From assembly GCA_047967505.1 (NCBI GenBank), contig CM106541.1: a stretch of DNA of 64,000 bases. One strand, given 5' to 3'. Under the pieces are notes generated by a model. The model did not search any database. It had not been told where the DNA came from and saw only the letters and a list, made by a program, of their open reading frames with translations. Source of the DNA: Dipteris shenzhenensis. Lineage: Eukaryota; Polypodiophyta; Polypodiopsida; Gleicheniales. The position numbers were made by a program, and so were the translations under genes. This document shows positions 29,661-41,900 of the stretch, in pieces. Every line of letters begins with the position of its first letter. The stretch's first letter is position 1.

Positions 29661-32390
29661 GTAAAGGGGGTGACCCAAACTCAGCCTGAATGATCTGGTG
29701 AGGAACGGATGGCTTACCACGAATCATCAGTGATAACATGAGAACTTGTAGCCGCTCCACACGGGCCCACTTTGTATCCGACAAGTCTGGCCTCCAACAA
29801 GGGCTGCTGTACATCCCTGCTGGGTGAACCAAGGAGTCAAAAAGCAACCCCTTGGTGCGTGGATCGTGAAAGTGCGAGCAGAAGCATTGCCTCTCTAGTT
29901 TGGCCAATGAAGCATACCCTTTGCTCAAGCGTGCCTGCATTGCGGGTCTCATAGTAAAGCTGGGTCCGGAGAAGATAACCCCAAGATAAGTGTATGATGA
30001 AACTATCTCAACAGGTGATCCGTCAAATGTGAATTACTCCTGACGCATGATGGCTCGAGATGTATTAAAGATCATGACCTCGGTTTTACCCAGGTTGAAT
30101 TTCAAATCATGAGACTCACAAAAGGACTGTAGTGCGTTTAGGTGTCTCTGGAGCCCCTCTGCTGAGGAAGACAAGAGAGCCACGTCATCTGCGTAGAGCA
30201 ATATCTGGATCAGTGTGTCCACAAGAGAGCAACCTACACCTTCCCGTGTTTGCATCATTGTCTCAAGCTCGTCAATGTAGAGGCCAAACAAAGTAGGCGA
30301 CAAAGGACACCCTTGTTTGACCCTGATGGTGCTCATGATCTCGTCTGTCCACCCGGATCCTGCCCGAACTCTGCTTGAAACTCTCTCGTAAAGTGCCATG
30401 ACAGCCCAAATGATCTCCTGGTCATAACCCAAGTCCTGTAGGCGTCGTACGAGGCGGGCTCTTGGAACTGTGTCATATGCCTTGTGAAAATCCACAAAGC
30501 AACAATAAAATAAACCCTCTGCTTCCTTGACCTTGCCTCCTCGATGATACATCTGAGCGTGAGAATGTGGTCCATGGTTCCATGATCATGCTGGAATCCG
30601 GACTGTCCTGTTGCTCCAAGTCCTCGACACTCTGCAAGTCTGCTAACCTCAGAGTGAAGTACTGATGCATAAATCTTGGACATGACATGTCCAATCATAA
30701 TGGTCCTGTAGTTCTCCGGGCTCATGAGATCCCTTGTCTTGTGGATGGGTGAGATAGTGTTAATGGTCCAACTGTGTGGAAACCCCAAACAAACAGCTTC
30801 ATTAAAAAGATTTGCTAAGATCGGGGCTAGGAGGTTAATCCCATATGCAATGAACTCAGTGCATAAACCCTCATGATCCTTCGCTCGGCCATTATGAAGT
30901 TTCATTATGACATCCTTTACCCCTCCTCTAGTGAAGAGGGTGCAGGATGTGGGGTGAGGCATGTGAGAGAATAGGGACTGGCTGATTTGGGATGTCATAA
31001 AGTGTGCGTGCATAATCAAACCAGATTTGAGTGTCAGTGAGTGGCAGAGGGGACGGTCCTTCTAGAAATCTTCGCCAGAAGTCCTTAGAGTTATTACTAA
31101 ACAAAATGTTCAGTAGCTCCTCCTCGTTCTGACGAACGAAGTCTAGTTTCTTCCTCTGTATGAGTCTACGGTATTTGCGTAGCGTATCTGGTGCGCTCGG
31201 AAGACTATTTTTGGTTTTGAATCTAAGTTGACGGTGTAAAGTCTTACATTCATCATCATACCAACTATTACAGGGTACGGTTCTAGGGGGTGGTGGACGG
31301 GTGGAGTGGGTGGTGTGGGGGAAAGCGTGAATGGCAGCGTCGTGTAGTGAACGGGTGACAAGGGCAACACGGTATGAAGTTAATATAAGCGAGAAGTATG
31401 TACAGACGGCCAGAGTAAGAAGGTGAGTGATCCCGATCAAAGCGTATATCGTGGTGGGTGGAGTAAGAACTGAGTGGGGTGGAAGGTGCTATGCGAAGGG
31501 GAGTGGAGATGCTGAAGAAAAGGTATGTATGATCAGTCCCTGGAGGGAGAGGTGCTATAGTGAAGTCAGTAATGCGAGATGTGAAGACAAGGGATCCCAT
31601 GATGTAATCAACAACATTGGAGCCCCCCCCATGTGGAAAGCATGTGAAACCACCTGAAGCGGGCCATCTGTCAAGACCATTATAGATAATGAGATCATGT
31701 ATCCTGCCGAGGTCTAATAGGGTCTGTCCATAAGATGAGAATGGACCTCACTTGTCAGCCGAAACCCGTAGCATACCTGCCTCCTCAAGGTCAATATCTG
31801 GCAGTAGAGTGGAATCATCTCTGAAGTCAAGAAGTGGTACCTGACGGGTCCTTGTCCTCGTGTTGAAGTCCCCCACTAGGAGGACTTCTCTGCAGCTAGA
31901 GAAGTCAACGATTGACTGATAAAGAGCAGCAAATGGGGATGTCTCATCATCACCTCGAATATCTCTGGCAAAGTGGGAGGTCTCAGGGGGGACGTAGCAA
32001 ACTGCGACAAATAGATCCCGACTGTCCATGTGTCAAATCTGGATCCAAAGAAATTTGGAATATATATCTCTCTGCTCTACTGAAATGGTCTCCAGAAGTG
32101 TGGATTTGAAAAGGACTACAACTCCACATGAACCTCGAACTCCTCCTGTACCCCTCATCTCATCTCTATAGGCAGACTCCCATGTATATCCGTTGACTAT
32201 TGGAAGAGGGCGCTTTGGACTCTGATGTGTCTTTGTATAAAAGACTATGTGGTGGCCTGTATAGGATTCCGAGAAGTTCCATGGTTCTGACCATAAGGTA
32301 CCATTATAGTTCCAAATGGTGCAAGACAAGTTCTCGGATATCTGAGTCTCATAGACCCTGCTTCCCTATGTAGAGGAGGGGGCAAGTGCC
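29661..32390 (-). pseudogene. LINE-B ORF2 (endonuclease and reverse transcriptase)
   Basis: The endonuclease (32390-31500) has VYETQ near 32350, LFVAVCYVPPETSH, VLLVGDFNTRT and SNVVDYIMGS followed by TDHTYL, matching the E, D/N and (S/T)DH motifs of APE-type LINE nucleases. Reverse transcriptase (30990-30034) has SPENYRTIMIGHVMSKIYAS, CCFVDFHKAYDTVPRARLV, KQGCPLSPTLFGLYIDEL and the catalytic LLYADDVALLSSS. The post-RT region continues to 29690. Stops lie at about 32034 (TGA where Arg is expected), 31749 and 30035, and frameshifts at about 31350, 31000 and 30400. The catalytic residues survive, but the reading frame does not. Confidence 0.85.
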
Positions 32391-32410
32391 CTACGGGGGC
32401 CTGTAAGAAG

Positions 32411-33646
32411 TCATTCCTCTCGTACCACTACCCACTTTTCCTCCTTCCGGGCCTGATCCTGCTGCTGCTGCAAAGAGTGCCTCTCCTCAACTTGTAGAGG
32501 TGTGAGGTCCTTATCCATAAAGATTGTTGGCTGATCTCGAAGGACTGACCTGCGTCGCAGAGCTAAAAGTCGTGCCTGAGTGTCATGGAACTGTATGATC
32601 AGGGGTTGCTCTCTGTTGGGATCTCTCCCCGCCATGCCCTCTCTATCCTACAGCCACACCCAAGGTAGCAGCCACGAACGCAGTCGCATCTACCATCAGT
32701 GTAGCCTCAGTGCGTGGGATCCTGTGTACCCTAATGTTGAGAGCCTTACTGGCTCTCTGCTGCTGCTCCATGAGGGTAGCCGAAAATACCCTTGCGGGTT
32801 CTCGTGTGGCCACGTCAGCCCATTTGGAAGTCTCCTCAATAGCAGATTGCATGCTTGCAATTTGTGCCTCAACCACCGGGGTACTCCCTGGGAGAGTGTG
32901 TATGGTTGTGACCTCTTGTCGGAGCTGCATGATATCCTGTTTGAGTCCCTGAATAAGACCCGCTTGCTCTCGAACAGCCCTAGCCTGCTCTTGTATGATG
33001 CGGCTCTGCTCTTGGTTGAAGCGGACCTGCTCCTGTGCGAAGCGAGTCAGCTGAATCTCACGCTCACGAAAACTATGTATCTCGATGAGCAAGGTCTCAC
33101 AGGCCTCTGGTGTATCAGCCCACCCATGTCCATGCTGAAACTGTGATGACTGTGGCATGAAAGTGTGGGACTGAGTCCGAAAACTAGACGGTGACTGGGT
33201 GAACTGGGTGAGGAACGGAGATGATAGTGGAATGGATGAGGCAGTCCCAACGGGGTGTGGGAGTGTGGGCTGACTGAGAGGGAGAGGGAGAGTGAAGCGT
33301 AATGCGGAACAGTGTATGACACCTCCGAAGTAGGGGTCATAAGCGGTGCGAGAGCTGTAACAGGAGAGGAGGGGAAGGGAACAACTGGCGCCATGGGCAT
33401 GAGTATGTCACCACTGATCATAGATGTAGAGGGAGCTGAGACTGGAACTGGAGCTGAGCCTGAAGCGGGGGCTGAAGTCGAAGTAGAGATAGAGATAGAG
33501 GGAGCTGAGGCTGGAGCTGAAACTGAAACTGAAACCGAAACTGTAGTGAGAGCTGAGGTTGAGGTAGAGATAGAGGCTGAAGAAGCTGAGGCGGGTCCTG
33601 CCTTTGCCTTGCTGTGTCTACCCCGAGTCCACTTCGGTTGTAACAT
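32411..33646 (-). pseudogene. LINE-B ORF1 (Ser-rich region, coiled coil, L1-type C-terminal domain)
   Basis: The frame starting at 33646 (MLQPKWTRGRHSKAKAG) has a long Ser/Ala/Thr low-complexity region. After a frame break, 33158-32643 has a strong heptad pattern rich in Glu, Gln and Arg (EIHSFREREIQLTRFAQEQV, IQGLKQDIMQLRQEV), then ALNIRVHRIPRTE, like the RRM start of L1 ORF1p. After another break, 32635-32411 reads GRDPNREQPLIIQFHDTQAR and FMDKDLTPLQVEERHSLQQQ, like the C-terminal domain of L1 ORF1p. Coiled coil, RRM and C-terminal domain is the animal/algal L1 order, not the zinc-knuckle type usual in seed plants. Confidence 0.7.
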
Positions 33647-33660
33647 GTGCTCACATCCTC

Positions 33661-34390
33661 CAGTTTCAGTTGTGTGGTTTGCTTTTTTTTGTTGTTGTTG
33701 TTGTCGTCTTTCTTGGCTTTGTCCCCCATTTCTCTTGGACTGATTTTTTTTTGGGTTGCAGGTCTTAGTGTCCGACCGGGAGCGGGAGCACCAGGCACGC
33801 CCAGTGCGAGGTGGTGGCGAGGCGGGGTGGAAGCCTGAGGTGGAGAGGCAGCGAGGAGGTGGAGAAGGAGAGGCTAAGGTGGCGAGGAGATTTTTTTTTT
33901 TTGGGTTTATTTAAAAAAAAAAAAAGGGGCTAAGGTGGGGAGCAGCGAGGGGCTGAAGCGGGAGCGGGAGGAGCAGAGAGGGGGGTGGCTAGGTAGGCTG
34001 AGCGTAGGGAAGGGGTGGCTGGGTAGGCTGAGCAGAGGGAGAGCATAGGAGAGGAGGCTGAACGGAGCGGGGTAGGCTGAGCGGAGTGGAGGGGTAGGCT
34101 GAGCGTAGGGGGTGTAGGGAGGGGAGGCTGAGCGTAGGGAGGGGAGGCGTAGAGCGTAGGGGAGGCTGAGCATAGGGAGCTGAGGCGTAGGAGAGGCAGA
34201 GGGGTAGGCTGAGCGTAGGGAGCTGAGCGTAGGAGAGGCGTAGGCATAGGCTGAGCGTAGGGAGCATAGAGGCTGAGCGTAGGCTGAGAGAGCGTAGAGG
34301 CTGAGTGTAGGGGAGAGCATAGAGCTGAGCATAGGGAGCGTAGAGCTGAGCATAGGGAGCTGAGCATAGAGTCGCCACAGCAGCCTACGC
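33661..34390 (-). repeat. LINE-B 5' leader: CTCAGC/CTACGC low-complexity array
   Basis: On the minus strand the sequence is a degenerate tandem array of CTCAGC and CTACGCTCAGC units upstream of ORF1. A T12 run and an A13 run lie close together at 33890-33926 in plus orientation. A similar CTCAGC-rich array precedes another ORF1 fragment at 47818-48600, so this is probably the LINE-B 5' region. Long frames through it (33907-34425) are repeat artefacts. Confidence 0.6.
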
Positions 34391-35915
34391 TCAGGGCACA
34401 GAGAGAGGAGAACCTTAATGCCCATGGGATTCTAGGGTGCTGCCATAAGAGCCCCTCTGGCTAGACCAGGGTCACCACCAAGGAACACCTCTCCAAGATA
34501 AACAAGAACCACCGCTGCGAGAAGGAGAAGGAAAGATGAATGCAAAAGAGAGTTGCTGTGCCGCCAAATGAGCCTCACCAGTAATCTGAGGCACCTTCCA
34601 CTACAACTGAAAGCAGCTCTAAACCCTAAGGCAGGGATAACCCGTCGCAACGAAGGTCACAGCAGGCTGCCCCAACCTACCAAAAGCCCACAGGCTGCTT
34701 TGGATACCTCGAAACAAAGGGCAGCTTCCAGCCTAGCCTAAGCAAGGCAAAGAAGCTCAAGAAAGACCTCCGGCACTCTTTGGCTGAGACCAATCCCCAA
34801 AGCTGCCTCGAATCCCTCTTTTGTTTGATTATTTCTGTTTGTGTCAACCGCACCCCTTTCTAGTCATGACGTTGGCTTGATTTGCTTTGCTTTACTTGGT
34901 TTGTTGATGAAGCCATACAGCTGGATGTGCGACTTTTACTCCAAGTGCTTCCTAGCCTTGTTTAGGCTCTCCAATGGCTAGTTGTGGCTGAGAATCCTGG
35001 CAAGCTCTATGGGGCTGCATTAAGTTGCAGTCATAGGTGGCTGTGAGGCGACTTTCCAAGGGCTGCTGCGAGAGAGGAAGGCCACCAGCTGCTGAGTCTG
35101 CAAGGTGCCAACTAGAGCGCTCCCACAATGCTCAACGCTGCTCCACGAGCCACTCCTAGGCGCAAGGCAATGCAATGTGAGGCGCAAAGGGTGCCTGTGA
35201 GCGCTTGCTCAAGGTGCACTGGCTGCGCTTGAGCCCCATGAACAGCTCCATGCATACGGGCTGGAGCAGCAGCTCCGTGAGCAGCAAAGGTGCAATGACG
35301 CGGGCTGACAAGGGCCGCGATGAGGCAAGGGACAGATCAGGATCATGTGCTGTTGGCAGAAGCGGGGTCATAGAGAGAACCTTGTCTTTGAACTTGATGA
35401 AGAGGCTGGAAACTCTCAACGGCAGCAGCCTTTTATTGCTTTGTCAACCCTAGAGTGAAACTGCATAGTCTATTTCAGAGCAGCTACTAAAAGTGAGCAT
35501 CCCTCCATCAAACAGAGTAGAAATAAAACAGTCCCACAGATACTTCAATTTCAGCTAGTATCGAGCTGTTTTTTTCTCATGCTTGACATGATGTACTCCC
35601 GCACTTGAGCTTGCTCTGCGGTTTTTTATTCATACTTAATGAAGTACTTTTCTTGCAAAAAGAATGATCAAAATTCAGAAGTAGCACACAAGCATTTAGA
35701 ACACTCCATGGATATCCATGTCTGTGCTTTTCCCTTAATTTACCTTGTCATATTTTTTGAATCCATTGGCGGTGTTTTGTTATCAATGGGCTAGTATCTT
35801 AAGAAAAATGAAATGGTCACCTTTTCCCTTCAATGTCCACCATGAATTTGTAAGTTTGAACCTTGCGATTTGTAGCATTTTGTAACAATGGCTCCCGCAT
35901 TGTGGTTGTTCACAG
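34391..35915. other. unassigned sequence upstream of the PUS7-like exons
   Basis: No gene or transposon domain was recognised. Open frames at 34432-34650 and 35156-35419 (minus) lack any known motif. I looked for earlier PUS7 exons, in particular the conserved YQSYLWN segment that should precede GIDKVVEGDLV, and did not find them. The AT-rich part from 35440 is consistent with an intron. Confidence 0.4.
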
Positions 35916-38900
35916 GCATTGATAAGGTAGTTGAAGGAGACCTTGTTCTTTGCAAGGATGTGGAAATTGATATGCCAGCAACCAGGGATGAAGTTCTTTT
36001 TGAGGATAACAGTGGATTAAGTGAGACCCTTGATGGGGAAGATATCATTAATGATGATGTGTATCAGATAGATGTGCTTGAAGATGTCAAGGTAGTGCAG
36101 GAGCTCCTTCTGGTTTGTAAATGGGGCTTTTATTTTTCTTATTGTAGATATAAAAAGAGCTTTCATGTGCTTCCTTCTTTTAAAAACACAAAATAAAATT
36201 TTTAATGTGCTTCCTTCTTGATTTCGTTCTACTTAATTACTGTCACCGGCCATTTTTTTGTTGAAGGATCTTGTATGGAAGCTTGTAATAAAGAAACATA
36301 TACTTCCTTCTTGATTTTATTATAAGTTATTAGAAGCTTCCGTGTAAGATCCTGTAACAAAACATAACAATCTGTTTTATTCGACTGACAGTGCCTTCCC
36401 TTTTTGCTTTTGTTCTGGTTTTCTTTTGGGCCTCCAGCAAGTCACAGCTGAAGATGCGGCTTGCGGAAAGTTCAGTATCAATGATGTGGTTCTGCCTTTA
36501 CCTGGGTAAGCATGCATTTAATACGGATGCACATTGCAATGGTCCTCATAACACTAAACCAAAAGTTTCTAGTGTCGGTGAGAATTACAGTGGTTGAATG
36601 CTGTGCCACTGTTTTTTTCCCCCAAAGAAAAGACTTCTATAAGTATGAAAAAAACATCCAAGAGCAAAGCTCAAAAGAGAGATACATTATGCAAGACATG
36701 AACAAACCTATACTCTAGCAGGGCAAAATCAAGCTCCTATAAGAGAGCAAGAAAAAAAATCAAGGTTGAGGCTAAAATGCCACTGCAACCTTGCGAAGGA
36801 CTCCGAGAAGAACGGGGAGCCACTCCACTCCCTAAGTGTGTAACTTTAGAGTTGAAGGCATGTGTAGCTTCTTTGAGATAGGAAAATAAATTGTTTGGTT
36901 TTTACTATATATCCACAATCTAAGAACCTGAAACCATAAATGTTATCGTATCATTAGAGCTGTATGGTTTTGCAAGAGGAGCTTGTAATCATGTAGATAC
37001 AGGTCTATACAAGAGCTTCCTTCATTAGATATATATGTCAATGTGCTGATTACAAGTCAGCTGCAAATGTTCACAAATGCCCTCAGACGTTTGAGAGCTC
37101 TTGGCCCACCCCTGCCTCCCTAGTTGCTGTGGCTAATCGTTCACCCTATTTGAATCTGCACAGGGTGGGGTGCATTGGGTGGCTGAAGTCCCCCTGCTTG
37201 CCCTGCTTGGAGCCACATGGGTGGGTGCCAACGGGATGGAAATGCTTGCGAGCAGGGTCAAAGCTTTCCCATGTTGGTGAGCACCCCTATGGTAGCGGGG
37301 GGGGGGGGGGGGTTCTTGTTGGAGCAATATGGTCAAGGCGGGAGGCCATGGGGGTTGTTGACGGGTTGGAAGATCCCAAAGAGAAGTGCGATCAGGGAAG
37401 GAGACCTTCTGGGCTGTTATTGGCTTGAGAAGGAAAGGAAGAACAAAAGCTCTATTAACGTCCATGGAAGACCAAAAAGATCTATGGGCCTTGCCTGCTC
37501 CCCGTACCTCCTTGATTCATGAGCTCGATCTCTCCTTGTGAGATGTTCAGCCCATGGTGAAGTGGGTGTGTGGCTTTGCTTTGTCTTGCGGTAGCATGTG
37601 TAATTCTCGAACATGTTTGGCCCGTTCACCTTGTCGGTTGTCATGAAGGAGAAGTGGTTGTCCCCTTATCGTGATGGTGTCTTCTACTAGCATCTACTGT
37701 GCTAGAGACTCCAAAGCTACAAGCCCTAACAACCAAAAATGCCTACCCAAAAAGATGCCAGGAAAGTGAGCATGAAGATAAGTCCCCGGGCTAGGATGTA
37801 CATCACTTGCAGCTGAGCAAATCCAAAGCAGATGCAGGACTATCTCCCTAGGATGTGAACAAGATGGGCAAGCCAAGGAAGCTATACGCCTAGCAACCAA
37901 AGAAAGAGCCCACTGATAGTGCGCCCACCAAACGACGCCAGAAGAAAAGCCTTTGTCTGAGAGGGATCTTGTTGTTCCAAACACGGCAGAGACAAACCTT
38001 CCACGAGGCAAGAGGTTTGTCAAGATGCCAACTATGAATCCCATGCTCTTGAATCCACGGCTGTGGGAGAAGAAGATGATAAGCTTTCTTGGCAAAAATA
38101 TCGGCAAAGGAAAAAGGGGAATAGCTTGGGATACCATGATCAAACTTCCAATTGATCAGAGAAAGGGTAGTAAAAAGATAGGGGACAGGCTGATAATTGC
38201 AGCATGGCAGTGAGAAGATGCCAAATAGGTCTGTGATGCAAACTGTAACAATATTGTCTCTTAGCAGTGGTAAAGAAAGTGTGAGACCCCAATCATCCAT
38301 CACCTCAGCCACCGTGGAGACACCCAAGTGATGCCAAAAATAAGCCTTTCTAGGCTGCAGATGAGCTAACGGGGAACAAAAACACAGCTCCAATGAATGA
38401 TCTGGAAGTGGAGGATATTTCCAGGATCTGGAGGACGGCTTGACCAATGTAGGTGTGCCATAAGATGCTGCCAATCATGGGGCAAACGAGTGGAAAAAGG
38501 ACAGCTAGGAATACAACCATGTAGATCTGTGAAAACAACATTTGATATAGTTGGAATCCAAGGGCCAAAGGCATCAGTATGAAGTGAGGCAATCAGACAC
38601 GAGATCATAAGTGTCCATGGCTGGCGCTGCTCGAAAAGAGTAAGCAAAACCATGGCCTTGCTAGCTATCACATGAGTGTGAATGTCTAAAATATTCAAGC
38701 CCATGCATTTTGGGCACATAAACATAACCGTACTTGAGAAGACGGAGCGCTTTGTGGTCAGGTTTAGTGTGAGAAAGGCATTCCATAGCCTTGGATATAA
38801 ATTTTTAAATATATAAGTGGCAAGTGAAACTAACTGCATATAGGACATGATAATGGACTGCACTATCTGAAGACGAACATGTAATGGCCATGTAAACAGC

Positions 38901-41900
38901 TTCCAATAGTTTGTCTTATGAAAAAACTTTTGCAGCACCCGAGGTCTTTCTTGTGTTAAAGAAATATGCCAACCAATGGGATAGCCCAGATGCTGCACAA
39001 AGTGATCAGAGGTCAACACAAGTCCAAGCCATAAACTGCGGTGCCAATCACATTCATGCAAAGGTGGACTTTGGACTCTGCAAGATTCGCTTTCAACCCA
39101 ATTGCAAGACCAAATAAATCAAGGGTCTGCATGAGATGCTGAACATCCGATTCGGAGTTTTTGAGAAAAAAGAAAATCATTTTCATAGGCTTGACTAACA
39201 AAAGGAGTGCATCCAGGAAAATCACACTTTAGTGCTATGAAAGGTTATCGCAATACTTTCTTGTATTGCATCAAGATCCTCTAAGAGGCAATGATTCCAA
39301 ATTGCTTCACATGCACATGAGGCAAGAGAGATGTACTTTGACCTTGATTTGGAAAGTGCCATGGTTGCTAGACTAGGACACACAATGAGAATTTGGCATT
39401 GTGGTATAGACTTGCACTCGGGGCCATGTCCCCAAAGTGTGTCACATAATCCTATGAGCTAAGGTTTTGTATACTAGCTCTCTTTTATGCTAGTTTGTGA
39501 TTGGGTCTCCCACGGAGGTGTTTGTCTACCAGCTTCAATACCATTGCAAACACTGGCAGCAATGGCATCTGGGTTATAAGGTAGGCATCGACATTTCAAC
39601 AGAGCAATAGATTGCCTTAGTGCTAGATCGTGCGGCACAAGCTTCTTTATTGGAGCTCGGCCAAACTCTTTTTAGCAAAGCGGACCCTTGTGGCGAATCA
39701 CGTGCTCCTGATGGCCTGGAACATAGCCTTTTGTTCGTGCTTTCACAGATGATGCATGGGACAGCTCAAGCGCTTGGTGCATAGCTTCTTGCGAGCAAGA
39801 TCAGATGGCATTTAGAATACTAAAGCTAGGGTTGCTTGGTAGACAATGATTATGTCCCAAGACTTGCCTCATCGATCTGGATACAAAATAGAGCCTTGCT
39901 AGGCAAGCTCATAGTGTGTAAGCTAGCTTTGCTTGGTAGACAATGATTCTGCCCCAGGACTTGCATCATCTATCTAGAGATGCAGAATAGAGCCTTGGCT
40001 AGGTAGACAATGATTCTATTCCAGGTTTTGCACCATCGATCTAGAGATGCAGAATAGAGCCTTGCTAGGTAGACAATGATTCTATTCCAGGTTTTGCACC
40101 ATCGATCTAGAGATGCAGAATAGAGCCTTGCTAGGCAAGCTCATAGTTCGTGGCCTTACCCTAGGTTCAGAGCTCTAGAAGCTCTTGCTTTGGCGAGGCT
40201 TCTTAGGAACACGCCCCATACTAGGGAAGATAGTGGCAGTAGTTTCATCATTGTCGAATCTTTTGAGATGCTCCCCTCATAAGGAAGGGGTCGATGTTGA
40301 TGAGGAGCTACATAGGGTGTGGCAGCGTTTGGTTGGACTCATTCGAACCAGCCCACAGTATGGCGAGGATTCTGAGCGCTAGCCCCTACTCTGTCATCCG
40401 GAGGCTCGAGATCAGGAGGGATGTATGCTGGGTCGTACATACATTGGGTGGGCACAGGGGGACAACGGCTTGGTTAGATCATTTGGAACATGGAGTTAGC
40501 TTCCCTTAGAGTTTGAGGCACGCGCGAGAGCCCCCTCGACTTGAGAGGGGTAAGTACAAGCATGTTGGATATAGATGCCGCCATCATCAAGTCCTAGAGT
40601 GATGGTTTGCATAGAGTCTCAGTTCCCTCAAGTTTGTATGGGCAGCTTTCTAGGATAGGGGTGCCTCTAAGTATCCTTTTCATGCATGGAGCCCTCGCCG
40701 CTTCTTGCCCCATGCACTATAGACTTGGGCTAGGAGGTAGACTTATAGCTAGATGTAGAGGGAGACCCTGGGTTGGACAGGGCACTGGATTTTCTCTTGT
40801 GGCAGAGGAGTGTTGTGGGTCATCTTGGTAGGGGATGGACCATTCATCTAGTTACTAGTCACATTGGGATAGCACAAGGAATCACTTTAATGTACAATAG
40901 TAATGAAGTGAACATGACACTTAAAGAAAACTCACTACATGCCTCATCTACCTTATTATCACTTCAATGGAGATGGACTCAGGGAGCAAGTTTTGTTAGG
41001 CACACCATCACCCCGGCCTATACATGTGTACTCTAGTGACTATGTCCTTGAGTGACCATCATCATCATCATGGTTAAAGGATTCTCCAGGAAGTAGTCAG
41101 TGTAGATTTGAGGAGAAGAGCACTTATTGTGTAAGATGCTTGGCAATCCTAGACACAGTGTCATGGGCTTTCATCTCCTTGGAACAACTAGCACAAACGG
41201 CAAGTAGACATGTGGAGCTGGGTGCCAACCCAAAAGAACTACATGAGAAAGTAGGTAGAAGAAGAGAGAAATCCTATGAGGCCCCATGCTTGTATGTGGT
41301 CTGGTTCTAAATCTGCACCATACAATACGTTGCCACTGATATTGACCTGATGGGTGTGTAATCTATGGACTCTGCTGAATTGCATGTCCACCAATTGTAG
41401 TGGTATGCTTTCTGATCGATCGTTATCTCACAACACTCCTTGCCCACCACACTCTATAGTGAAGGATGTAGTATATGCAAGTCTCAAAGCCCCTCCTTTC
41501 AATCGTAGAGCCGAAAGGGTCCATTTGTGTCATAGTCAGTATCATGAGGTGCTGAGATACTTGTTTTTCACTTCCATGCGACTCTCCTCTAGTCCTCATA
41601 AAACAATTAGTTCCAGGCTCATTGTGCATTCTAACACAATGTTACCAGGATGGAGGAGAGCCAAGGAAAGACTACTTAGATGCAGCCAAAGTAAACATTG
41701 TTTTCTGTTATTTGTATTATTTGTATTACAACTGTAATAGGGTATTGAACACTAGTTTAAATTAATCCATGCAATGTATCAAATACTATATTTACTATGA
41801 AATCGTGTGAATAACTTATTCTAACAGTTTAGATGTATAGATTAAAATGCACAGCCAGCTTTCGTGAGGCGAATTGTACAACAAAACACCAAAACATTTG

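Larger units (their letters stand above)
29661..33660 (-). mobile_element. LINE-B, most complete copy
   Basis: Minus-strand order is a pyrimidine-rich leader (to 34390), ORF1 (33646-32411), and ORF2 with endonuclease, reverse transcriptase and post-RT region (32390-29661). It is cut at 29660 by LINE-A, soon after the AEFGSPPLQL segment. It serves as the reference for the other LINE-B fragments here (17-733, 18300-18895, 25046-25390, 46190-47756, 48640-48856). Confidence 0.8.

Noticed and set aside
33312-33743. Acidic 143-codon open frame on the plus strand
   Set aside because: It is the antisense of the Ser-rich LINE-B ORF1 low-complexity region.
33907-34425. Three overlapping Leu/Ser/Pro-rich frames on the minus strand
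   Set aside because: They follow a degenerate tandem repeat and have no domain; treated as LINE-B leader.
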